64,000 nt of DNA from Nitrospina sp. (GTDB lineage Bacteria > Nitrospinota > Nitrospinia > Nitrospinales > VA-1), in contig JABHBK010000069.1 in NCBI GenBank assembly GCA_018673915.1, forward strand, positions 1 through 64,000, written 5' to 3'. The number at the start of each line of letters is the position of its first letter. Positions within the stretch are counted from its first letter, which is position 1. The notes below the pieces were generated by a model. That model did no database searches and had not been told where the DNA came from. It was given only the letters and a program-made list of their open reading frames with translations. Positions 57,246 through 64,000 of this stretch are shown in pieces. Both the position numbers and the translations under genes were made by a program.

Positions 57246-58010
57246 TTAATGAGTGGGAGAAAGGACCATTTGGAAATCAGAAAATTTGAAGACATGCGTC
57301 TGCAAAACATAACCGTCCTGCTTGAGAGTCTGATCAATCCGCGAAACCATCCAAACACCCTCAATCTTTTTATATTTATAGCGTGTGACTTCAAAATACT
57401 CCTGCCCTCTGACCTTGAAACTTGAACGGCTTTCAGAGATTGCGAATTTTCCCTCCAACCTTAAATAGCTCATTTCTCCTTGCACATTTTCAGGAGAACT
57501 TGTTTGCTGAAATTTCACTTTCCTAATCACCCACTCTTTAGAGTCGACCAGAAGCTTATAGTTTTGACCAGAATCTACTATGGGGTTTAATTCAATCATC
57601 AGTTTGTCCCCTTTTAATTTGCGGACCTGGTCTTTAAAGTCTGCAAATTTTTGCTTCAAAAATAATGGGACAATCAACTCGCGGTAGGATTTAATTTGCT
57701 GGACTAATTCTTGGAAGCGGCCTTCATCCTGCCCTTTCGCCAATCTAAAATTCCCAAGTCCATCAACAGAACTATGCTTCCAGCTAAATATGAAGTCAGG
57801 ATTTCGTAGAAACTTTCCGGAACTGGAAGCCACATCCAACTGTTCCCATTGAACCCGGACAGAAAGGCTTTTTAATCCCTGCTTCTGAGGGTAATAATAG
57901 TTTTGATCAAGTTTGGAAAGGGCTGACTGGAAGGGTTGGCCCCAAGCAGAGCTTATAACCAGCCCCACAAGGATCGGCGCAAGCAACAAAGGAATTCTAA
58001 ATCGAATCAT
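57246..58010 (-). CDS. Secreted protein, possibly LolA-like beta-sheet fold
   Basis: The 254-residue protein has a signal peptide (hydrophobic to SSAWGQ). The rest is rich in beta strands, with patterns such as WVIRKVKFQQ and YFEVTRYKYKKIEGVWMVSRI seen in outer-membrane lipoprotein-sorting proteins. The fold assignment is weak. It is last in a minus-strand run behind the TlpA-like gene (11-bp gap), so it probably belongs to the same cassette. Confidence 0.6.
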   Translation of the reverse strand: MIRFRIPLLLAPILVGLVISSAWGQPFQSALSKLDQNYYYPQKQGLKSLSVRVQWEQLDVASSSGKFLRNPDFIFSWKHSSVDGLGNFRLAKGQDEGRFQELVQQIKSYRELIVPLFLKQKFADFKDQVRKLKGDKLMIELNPIVDSGQNYKLLVDSKEWVIRKVKFQQTSSPENVQGEMSYLRLEGKFAISESRSSFKVRGQEYFEVTRYKYKKIEGVWMVSRIDQTLKQDGYVLQTHVFKFSDFQMVLSPTH

Positions 58011-58021
58011 AAAGGAAAGGT

Positions 58022-58612
58022 TTAATCTACGCGCATGGAAAACCGTTCCACTGGCAAATCATTTGACGAACCGTCATCCTTCAAAGACAAAAACAAGTCC
58101 TGTGAATCCGGGCTGTCCCAGGCTCTTGCCCCGGAAGCATAACCCCGGATTTTACCTTCACCATCGATCAAGTAGCTGGTAGGGAGTCCCATGACGTGAT
58201 ATTGCTTTCTGACTTTCTGGTCCTGATCCAGAAGCACCGAAAAAGTATAATTATTGACCTTCACGTATTCCTGAATCCTATCCTCATTCCATCGATCTAT
58301 GGAGACTGCAAGCACTTCCACACCCTCAGCCTGAAGAGAAGTGTGGAGGTTTTGCATGGAAGCCATTTCCTCTCTGCACGCACCGCACCAGGTAGCCCAG
58401 AAATTAAGCAAAAGAACTTTCCCTTTAAAGTCAGAAAGTTTGACCATCTTTCCCTTTAAATTCCTCACCAGAAAATCGGGTGCTGACTGGGAAATTTTTG
58501 GCGGCACCACTCCCATCTTGCCAAAGGAGTCATGTTCTGCATACCCCGCGGCAGGAGCCAGTAAAAGTACTGATATAAAAACCATCCAAATAATATTATT
58601 CATTGGTCTCAT
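58022..58612 (-). CDS. TlpA/ResA-like periplasmic thioredoxin
   Basis: The 197-residue protein has a signal peptide (hydrophobic residues 7-21, then AGYAE) and a TlpA-type domain with LNFWATWCGACREEM (C76, C79), a CxxC for thiol-disulfide exchange, for example in cytochrome c or copper-protein maturation. The later LPTSYLIDGEGKIRGY is the cis-Pro loop. ATG 58612 has GGAAG five bases upstream (58618-58622 complement); a longer frame to 58708 overlaps the cytochrome gene and is unlikely. Confidence 0.92.
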   Translation of the reverse strand: MRPMNNIIWMVFISVLLLAPAAGYAEHDSFGKMGVVPPKISQSAPDFLVRNLKGKMVKLSDFKGKVLLLNFWATWCGACREEMASMQNLHTSLQAEGVEVLAVSIDRWNEDRIQEYVKVNNYTFSVLLDQDQKVRKQYHVMGLPTSYLIDGEGKIRGYASGARAWDSPDSQDLFLSLKDDGSSNDLPVERFSMRVD

Positions 58613-58622
58613 AATAGCTTCC

Positions 58623-58904
58623 TCATCTTCCGTTCCTATGTAAATAATCCTGGAGCAGTTTTCTTTCCTGGGCCGGGAATTGCATTCCCTTCTCCTGCAT
58701 AAAACCATCCATCATTACTAAAAGGTGATCCCATTGCTCCGGTGTATGACGCTTGGGTCCCGGCAGTCCATGGCATTTGGTACATCGTTCTTTGAATAAT
58801 CTGGCACCGGGACTATCCGGCTCCGGGATCGTTTGTGTCCCGGCGCAAGCCATCAGAAATAGCGCGACCAAAATTACCCCTACTTCTTTACAACCAAAAA
58901 GCAT
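58623..58904 (-). CDS. Lipoprotein monoheme cytochrome c
   Basis: A 93-residue protein with a lipobox (LFLMAC, C20) and one heme c site CTKCH (C41, C44, H45). The C-terminal segment is Met-rich (VMMDGFMQEKGMQFP), where the axial Met may lie. It sits between the barrel protein and TlpA-like genes with 2- and 10-bp gaps, a tight operon. Likely an electron carrier facing the periplasm. Confidence 0.88.
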   Translation of the reverse strand: MLFGCKEVGVILVALFLMACAGTQTIPEPDSPGARLFKERCTKCHGLPGPKRHTPEQWDHLLVMMDGFMQEKGMQFPAQERKLLQDYLHRNGR

Positions 58905-58906
58905 TA

Positions 58907-60058
58907 TTAGAATCCTAGCTCTTTAGGCGGATTAAAGCCTTTATAACGCCGACTCTTTTTCGTTGGAATCTCGACATAATAAGACAGTTGCATCATCCAG
59001 TTATCCCTTAATTGCGGTCCCGACAGATCCTGATGAATGGGCAATGTCGCAGTCAGTTCCAGGATATGAAGTGGAATGGGCTGGTATTGAAAACCCAGAC
59101 TCACTGCCATTTTATGACCGCCATAGTTTTGTGGATCAAACAAAGGGCTCAAAAATGGATTCCCTGCAACTTTATTGGTATGGCCTTCGCCATTGACCCG
59201 TCCGTTAAAAGGCTCCCGGCTAAAGCTTCCTTCATACCATCCATTTAATTGAGCTTGAAGCACCCAGTTGTCATGAACCTGTTTCATGGCATAAAAATCA
59301 TACCGAAACTCCTGGCCTCGATGGTAACCCTGCTCATTATCATAGACATGCGCTTCCAATTGAGTGTTGAGTCCCCACCAGTACGGATCGCGTGAAGACT
59401 GATAGGTCAATCCGACAATGGGGTCGACCGTACCACTGCCCAATTGCATCTTGAAAGGAAGAAGAATGCCATTTACACCATTGGGTGTAGCATTAGTAAA
59501 TTTCCTTTCAATGGACCCGGTGGGTAAAGACAAGCCATACAAAACTGAAAACTGCTTGGTGGGAGCAAGGTTGTCATTGGCATGCAAACGGGACTTCGCC
59601 AGCAAGGTGATATCCCCTAATCCAGCCGATGTCATAGTAAAGTTACTACCTTGAGCAGGAAGGATTTCCATCGGCATTTCGTTGACGGTGAAGTTGGTCA
59701 TCGCCATCACAGCAAAATCATCCGTAAAAGAATAAGCTCCGCCGATCATGGTCATATATTGCGTCATGGAACGTGGAACGGCAGGAAACTTAGTTGGATC
59801 AACACCGGGATTCCCCACAAGGTCAGTCGACAAAATATCAGTAGTACCATCACGGAGAGGGCCCATTTTCATGATCATCTCACTCATCTTGAACCGAAAC
59901 TCATGTGGCTCTGGAATGCCACCACCAGTAAGATTGAGCGGCATATTTCCCCCACAATGGGCACAACACAGCCCTATATAAGCCTGGGCCAATGAAACCC
60001 AAACCAACATCACAATATTTAGAGTCAATATAAAAACATTTTTCCTGAACATGAACAC
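58907..60058 (-). CDS. Met-rich outer-membrane barrel protein (putative transporter family)
   Basis: The 383-residue protein has a signal peptide, then a Cys-rich mature start (GLCCAHCGGNMP). The motifs EFRFKMSEMIMKMGPLRDGT, SMTQYMTMIGGAYSF and TSAGLGDITLLAKSRL match a barrel family found beside copper-resistance genes, in which Met clusters face a pore. The function is inferred only from that resemblance. GAGGTG precedes the ATG. It heads the run with the cytochrome and TlpA-like genes. Confidence 0.75.
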   Translation of the reverse strand: MFMFRKNVFILTLNIVMLVWVSLAQAYIGLCCAHCGGNMPLNLTGGGIPEPHEFRFKMSEMIMKMGPLRDGTTDILSTDLVGNPGVDPTKFPAVPRSMTQYMTMIGGAYSFTDDFAVMAMTNFTVNEMPMEILPAQGSNFTMTSAGLGDITLLAKSRLHANDNLAPTKQFSVLYGLSLPTGSIERKFTNATPNGVNGILLPFKMQLGSGTVDPIVGLTYQSSRDPYWWGLNTQLEAHVYDNEQGYHRGQEFRYDFYAMKQVHDNWVLQAQLNGWYEGSFSREPFNGRVNGEGHTNKVAGNPFLSPLFDPQNYGGHKMAVSLGFQYQPIPLHILELTATLPIHQDLSGPQLRDNWMMQLSYYVEIPTKKSRRYKGFNPPKELGF

Positions 60059-60178
60059 ACCTCAAAAAAATAGAGTTTGAATGAAAAGGTGAATTACTAA
60101 AGATCTGACAGGAGGAGCAGAAATAATAGAATCTACGCTCCGGTAGAGCACAGAACAATTGCTACCTGTCAATTATGT

Positions 60179-60604
60179 TCAGATGAATTGGGGGGGATGA
60201 TCGATAAGTCGGAGAAGCTTTTGGTGTTTATCGTAAGTCAATAAATCTACTTCCTGAGAATTTGAATCCGGCGAGAATTCAAAGTAAGATGTTATTTTGG
60301 ATAAATCCTTGGTGTTGCTGGAAGAGTTCGAAGAGCCAGAATGAGTCCCACAGTCTGGGCGTAACTCACTGTTTCCTACCGTCCCTTTCTGCTTGTCGTG
60401 AGGACAGGGAGCATTTCGAAAATGCTGATGCATATTAAAAACACAATGCACGGGTTTCACTTCTTTATTAAAAGGAGATATCACATCAGATTTTCCAGGG
60501 TGATGATGATGCGATGTTCCGGCTTGTGCCACAGAAGCCATAAACAAGGCCATGCAAAACAGAAGCGAAATCGGGAAAAGCCTAATTTTTAGTCGACAGC
60601 TCAT
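60179..60604 (-). CDS. His- and Cys-containing small secreted protein
   Basis: The 141-residue protein has a signal peptide (to SVAQAG) and then a His cluster (TSHHHHPGK), VHCVFNMHQHFRNAPCPH and further Cys. This looks like a metal-binding periplasmic protein, but I do not recognise the family. ATG 60604 is preferred because GAGAG lies upstream; a TTG at 60616 is in frame. It is 120 bp upstream of the barrel gene on the same strand and probably co-regulated. Confidence 0.6.
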   Translation of the reverse strand: MSCRLKIRLFPISLLFCMALFMASVAQAGTSHHHHPGKSDVISPFNKEVKPVHCVFNMHQHFRNAPCPHDKQKGTVGNSELRPDCGTHSGSSNSSSNTKDLSKITSYFEFSPDSNSQEVDLLTYDKHQKLLRLIDHPPQFI

Positions 60605-60668
60605 TAAAACTCTCAATAAACGGCAATCTTAAACAGGTCCATCCTGGATATCGTCTATTTGAACCTAT

Positions 60669-60710
60669 ATAGACTTTAAATTCAAGTGTAATCATATAGA
60701 TAGACTTGAA
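60669..60710. promoter_or_regulatory. Repeat cluster between divergent genes, possible operator
   Basis: ATAGACTT occurs at 60669-60676 and 60700-60707, 31 bp apart (three helix turns). TTCAAGT (60681-60687) is the inverse of ACTTGAA (60704-60710). The arrangement lies between the His-rich gene and the glycosylase gene and could bind a dimeric regulator. Confidence 0.35.
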
Positions 60711-60751
60711 ATGCTATTTATTCCCTAGTTTATAAAGATATCCATATTGGT

Positions 60752-60780
60752 TTGTCAAATTTGTGCCTGTTTGCTATTCT
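60752..60780 (+). promoter_or_regulatory. Promoter of the uracil-DNA glycosylase gene
   Basis: TTGTCA (60752-60757) and TATTCT (60775-60780) are 17 bp apart. The start site would be near 60787, only a few bases before the ATG at 60791, so the message would be almost leaderless. Confidence 0.5.
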
Positions 60781-60790
60781 GGGCGTTATT

Positions 60791-61513
60791 ATGGAAACTC
60801 GAAAACAAGAGCTAAGAGAATTAAAAAACTATCTCATCCATTTAAAGGACTTGGGATATACAGAAATTCCCTGTGAGGCAGAATTACTTAATAATTCAGC
60901 ATTTCAAAAAACAAATCCTTCTAATTCGGCAAATAATATGGCCTCAAAAAAAAGCAACTCTCTGGCTGCCGTGCAAAAAGTGTTGGGCGATTGTACCCGT
61001 TGCAAACTTTCTGAGGGGAGAAAGAATATCGTTTTCGGCTCAGGCAACCCCAATGCAGATCTTGTTTTTGTGGGAGAAGGGCCAGGTGCTGATGAGGACG
61101 AACAAGGACTCCCTTTCGTAGGTCGATCTGGAAAAAAGCTGACAGAAATTATTGAAAAGGGAATGGGCCTGAATCGGGAAAAAGACACCTATATATGCAA
61201 TATCGTCAAATGTCGTCCACCCGGTAATCGGGACCCCGAAGCGGATGAGGTTTCTGCATGCAAACCCTTCCTCATCCAACAATTGCAAGCCATCAAACCC
61301 AAAGTCATTGTAGCTTTAGGCAAACCCGCATCTTCAACCCTGTTGGGAAGAACCGTGCCCATCGTCAAAGAGCGCGGAACCTGGCATGAATACGAAGGCA
61401 TCAAGCTAATGCTTACCTTTCATCCGTCCTATCTGATTCGTTTCTATACGCTGGAGAATCGCAAGGCGGTCCATGAAGATATGAAGAAAGTATTAAAAGA
61501 GCTTAAGAAATGA
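60791..61513 (+). CDS. Family 4 uracil-DNA glycosylase
   Basis: UDG family 4 removes uracil from DNA and carries a [4Fe-4S] cluster. Cys ligands C68, C71 (CTRC), C141 and C157 are present, with motif A GEGPGADED (about 95-103), the GRSGKKL segment and motif B HPSYL (H211). The N-terminus starts METRKQELREL; an upstream TTG at 60752 would include the promoter region and is rejected. The stop overlaps the MoxR start by 4 bp. Confidence 0.94.
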   Translation: METRKQELRELKNYLIHLKDLGYTEIPCEAELLNNSAFQKTNPSNSANNMASKKSNSLAAVQKVLGDCTRCKLSEGRKNIVFGSGNPNADLVFVGEGPGADEDEQGLPFVGRSGKKLTEIIEKGMGLNREKDTYICNIVKCRPPGNRDPEADEVSACKPFLIQQLQAIKPKVIVALGKPASSTLLGRTVPIVKERGTWHEYEGIKLMLTFHPSYLIRFYTLENRKAVHEDMKKVLKELKK

Positions 61514-62448
61514 ATTCGATACAGGAAAAAGTAAATCGGCTCAAAAAGAATATTGAGCAGGTTATATTTGGAAAAGGCGAGACTATTGAGTTTGTAATCA
61601 CCTGTCTCCTCGCCAAGGGTCACCTGCTCATTGAAGATGTTCCCGGTGTTGGCAAAACCTCTCTTGCCCATTGTCTGGCCAGCTCACTCCAGCTGGAATT
61701 CAAACGCATCCAGTTTACCAACGACCTTTTGCCTGCCGACATTACGGGTGTTTCCATTTACGATCAGCAAGAAAAAAGTTTCCATTTCAAACAAGGCCCC
61801 TTGTTCGCAAACATTGTACTGGCAGATGAAATCAATCGTTCCACACCGCGAACCCAAAGTGCCCTGCTTGAGGCAATGAACGAAAAACAGGTTTCTGTCG
61901 ACAACAACACCCATATTCTTGAAGAACCCTTTATGGTTATTGCCACGCAAAACCTGATAGAAAGTCAGGGAACCTATCCCCTGCCAGAATCGCAATTAGA
62001 TCGATTCATGTTCTACATTTCTATGGGCTATCCGTCCCAGGATGACGAAAGGCGTTTATTGCAGGACCAATCCTTCCGGCCCAACCCGGCAAACATTGAG
62101 ACAGTTCTGGAAAGAGAAGAAGTTTTAGAACTTCAGGCCATAGTTAATTCAGTCCGAATAGAACCGGTCTTGACCGACTATATTCTTAACATCATCAACG
62201 CTACAAGAGAAGATCCTAATTTATCCCTTGGCGTGAGTCCCCGCGGAGGGTTGATCTTCCAGCAAGCACTCCGAGCAAGAGCACTCGTTTGCGGACGAGA
62301 TTACTGCACCCCTGATGACGTGAAACACCTAGCCATCCCGGTATTGTGCCACCGTGTCATTCCTCAGTCGCACAACCTTTCAAGGCGTTTTGCCGATACG
62401 GCTTCCCTCATCAGTCAGATTTTAGAAAAAGTTTCCGTTCCCGTTTAA
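61510..62448 (+). CDS. MoxR-family AAA+ ATPase
   Basis: The 312-residue protein is a MoxR ATPase, with Walker A DVPGVGKTS (about 43-51), Walker B VLADEINRSTPRTQ and the arginine finger region (ESQLDRFMF). MoxR proteins work as chaperones with DUF58 and VWA partners to mature or insert metal or envelope proteins. The start overlaps the glycosylase stop (ATGA), and a DUF58 gene follows. Confidence 0.95.
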   Translation: MNSIQEKVNRLKKNIEQVIFGKGETIEFVITCLLAKGHLLIEDVPGVGKTSLAHCLASSLQLEFKRIQFTNDLLPADITGVSIYDQQEKSFHFKQGPLFANIVLADEINRSTPRTQSALLEAMNEKQVSVDNNTHILEEPFMVIATQNLIESQGTYPLPESQLDRFMFYISMGYPSQDDERRLLQDQSFRPNPANIETVLEREEVLELQAIVNSVRIEPVLTDYILNIINATREDPNLSLGVSPRGGLIFQQALRARALVCGRDYCTPDDVKHLAIPVLCHRVIPQSHNLSRRFADTASLISQILEKVSVPV

Positions 62449-62471
62449 AATGGCAACGCCCAGAGGTTGAA

Positions 62472-63413
62472 ATGACCATCGCCCGTTCTGTTTTCACCCT
62501 CACTCTGCATAACCGGACACTGAAATTAACCCGGGAAGGATTTGGGTTCATCGTAATTCTGTTTGGGGTGGGACTCGGTGCCATCAACACTGGAAACAAC
62601 CTTTTGTATTTGGTGCTGGCGATGTGTTGCAGTTTCATCGCCGTTTCAGGAGTGTTGTCAGAAATGAGCTTGAAAAAACTTAGTGTTCAAGGCGAGGTAC
62701 CCGCTTATCTTTACGCTCAGGAACCCGGCTCCTTGAAGATAAAACTCACCAATCATAAAAAATGGGCACCATCCTATTCCATTCGCGTTAAGGGGGCTAA
62801 TTCCCACCAGCCTTTCCTTCTGGACCCGGAACCCTATTTCTTTTTCATCCCATCCGGAAAAACAATTGGAATACCTGTTTTACTGACAGCGCAAAAACGC
62901 GGACCTTTAAAGGTTGCCGCATGCCGACTGGCAACCCGTTTTCCCTTCGGATTTTTCTATAAGACAAAAACTATCCCATTAAAATTAGAGACTGTAGTTT
63001 TTCCTGCCATACACCCGGTCAAACTCCCTCAGCATTCCGATGCTGGGCAGGAAGGTGATGGCATTGTGGAACGAAGAGGAGATGAACTTTACGCAATTCG
63101 AGAATTCCAGCCCGGTGATTCATTGAGTTCCGTGCACTGGAAATCCTCAGCTAAATCAGGGCGACTCCGAGTAAAGGAATTCCAGAGCCAAAACAGCTAT
63201 ACAATTTTTCTAACCCTCACCGACCCCGCTACCAACCAGCCTGTTCATGCAGAAATCCTGGAAGAACGAGTGAGTGAAGCCGCATCATTAATCTATCATC
63301 TCGTACAAAGAGGCCATGAAGTAAGTTTAAAAACGGAAGACACGCAAACTGCATTTGGCAACTCTCAGGCACATTTGATTGATCTGATGCACCTACTAGC
63401 TTTTATCCACTAG
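62472..63413 (+). CDS. DUF58-domain membrane protein
   Basis: The 313-residue protein has two N-terminal membrane helices (about residues 25-65), a beta-rich region and the DUF58 signature EFQPGDSLSSVHWKSSAKSGRL near residue 212. DUF58 proteins pair with MoxR ATPases. ATG 62472 with GAGGT upstream is chosen; a start at 62346 would lie inside the MoxR gene. The stop codon is TAG, showing that amber is a normal stop in this genome. VWA/transglutaminase partners are not visible. Confidence 0.92.
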   Translation: MTIARSVFTLTLHNRTLKLTREGFGFIVILFGVGLGAINTGNNLLYLVLAMCCSFIAVSGVLSEMSLKKLSVQGEVPAYLYAQEPGSLKIKLTNHKKWAPSYSIRVKGANSHQPFLLDPEPYFFFIPSGKTIGIPVLLTAQKRGPLKVAACRLATRFPFGFFYKTKTIPLKLETVVFPAIHPVKLPQHSDAGQEGDGIVERRGDELYAIREFQPGDSLSSVHWKSSAKSGRLRVKEFQSQNSYTIFLTLTDPATNQPVHAEILEERVSEAASLIYHLVQRGHEVSLKTEDTQTAFGNSQAHLIDLMHLLAFIH

Positions 63414-63500
63414 CCATTGGAAAACTTCCAGTAACTGGTAGCTTTCAATACTAAACAAATTTATTTTGGCTGAAAAAACTATTGCGAAGGAATTCGATTT

Positions 63501-64000
63501 CTATCGCTTCAGAATACTCTGCGAAAAATATTTAGCGGGGATATCGACATCAAATTTGATGACATCAAATTTATAGGTGGTTTGGGTATTTTCTTTGAGC
63601 ATATCGCGAAAGACCATAGTGCGGGGAAACAGGCGGGTTTCAATTTTTTCGTAGTCCTTGAACAATATAGTTTTTAGCAGTTTTCCGCTTTTTGCAAAAC
63701 GTTCTTCCTTTAAGACAATCCGGTCCTCTGGAGTGATCCAGACCTTACGGGTCTGGTAAGTCGTTTTCTTGTCCCTGGCAACCAAATGCAAAATGGCACA
63801 CCGGGTACCGGCAAGCTCATCAAACCCTTCCAAGGTAGCAGAATAAGAATGGCTCAACTTATGGTCCTCCATCATGTCCTCATAAGAGAGGTCGCTACCC
63901 ATCATCGACTGCCGGAGTAGATGTCCAGCAATTAATATTTTCCTGTCAGTTCGTGGAGTATACATCCATAGCTTGCCAGCTATCTTGAGCATTTTAGTGC
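63501..64000 (-). CDS. Outer-membrane lipoprotein-sorting-like protein, 5' part missing
   Basis: The frame continues past the end of the window, so the N-terminus is outside. About 166 residues are visible with the typical pattern LWMYTPRTDRKI, RQSMMGSDLSYEDMMED and later VWITPEDRIVLKEERF, as in the LolA-like proteins annotated as outer-membrane lipoprotein-sorting proteins. The Met at 63992 is internal, not a likely start. It is convergent with the DUF58 gene. Confidence 0.85.
   Translation of the reverse strand, partial: TKMLKIAGKLWMYTPRTDRKILIAGHLLRQSMMGSDLSYEDMMEDHKLSHSYSATLEGFDELAGTRCAILHLVARDKKTTYQTRKVWITPEDRIVLKEERFAKSGKLLKTILFKDYEKIETRLFPRTMVFRDMLKENTQTTYKFDVIKFDVDIPAKYFSQSILKR

Overview
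The window looks like a chromosomal segment of a free-living Gram-negative bacterium of low to moderate GC content. Evidence for an outer membrane comes from CMP-KDO synthetase, lipoproteins, two likely outer-membrane beta barrels, a CpoB/YbgF-like protein and LolA-like proteins. The style (rpoN-hpf-ptsN-ptsI-metK block, kdsB-pyrG pair, many TPR, cNMP-binding and CHASE proteins, frequent TTG/GTG starts) fits a deltaproteobacterial or Nitrospinota-like lineage, but that is inference and no marker gene here settles it. I saw no rRNA, tRNA, CRISPR array, insertion sequence or prophage.

Layout. 1-4.5 kb: the end of rpoN, then hpf, ptsN, ptsI and metK on the plus strand. 4.6-10.9 kb: a CheY-like regulator, a methyltransferase, two small unknown genes, a Rieske protein, trigger factor, ispG and a PflX-like radical SAM protein. 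11-17.3 kb: a complete YejABEF-type peptide ABC importer. 17.4-19.9 kb: a TPR protein behind a structured leader, an exported MsrA-MsrB fusion and a GIY-YIG protein. 19.9-22.9 kb: a CHASE histidine kinase / LuxR-type regulator pair, preceded by an unlisted 30-residue membrane microprotein. 23.2-25.2 kb: an accessory patch with a methyltransferase gene broken by an in-frame TAG and a peptidoglycan-binding lysozyme-like protein. 25.2-32.5 kb: pyrG, kdsB, a WbaP/WcaJ-like sugar-phosphate transferase, an acidic YbgF-like lipoprotein, a NifS-type cysteine desulfurase and cysE.

32.7-41.3 kb is the most interesting stretch. It holds a cNMP-binding/LuxR-HTH regulator, a TPR-plus-beta-barrel protein, a secreted FecR-domain protein with short repeats, a cNMP-PAS-GGDEF-EAL protein with an apparently dead EAL domain and, divergently, a CHASE2 class III nucleotide cyclase. 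Together they could form an envelope-to-cytoplasm circuit in which cyclic nucleotide made by the cyclase is read by two cNMP proteins, one feeding c-di-GMP synthesis and one feeding transcription.

41.3-57.1 kb is mostly housekeeping: a HAD lipoprotein, scpA, rsmE, a HAD phosphatase, a DUF2284 protein, a saccharopine-dehydrogenase-like enzyme, a CBS protein, serB, an LRR protein, rarA, an ABC-2-like permease, a YheT-like hydrolase, a TPR/cupredoxin-like protein, a SPOR protein and argS. 57.2-60.6 kb is an envelope redox or metal cassette (TlpA-like thioredoxin, lipoprotein cytochrome c, Met-rich outer-membrane barrel, His-rich secreted protein). 60.8-64 kb holds a family-4 uracil-DNA glycosylase, MoxR and DUF58 proteins and an incomplete lipoprotein-sorting-like gene that runs off the end.
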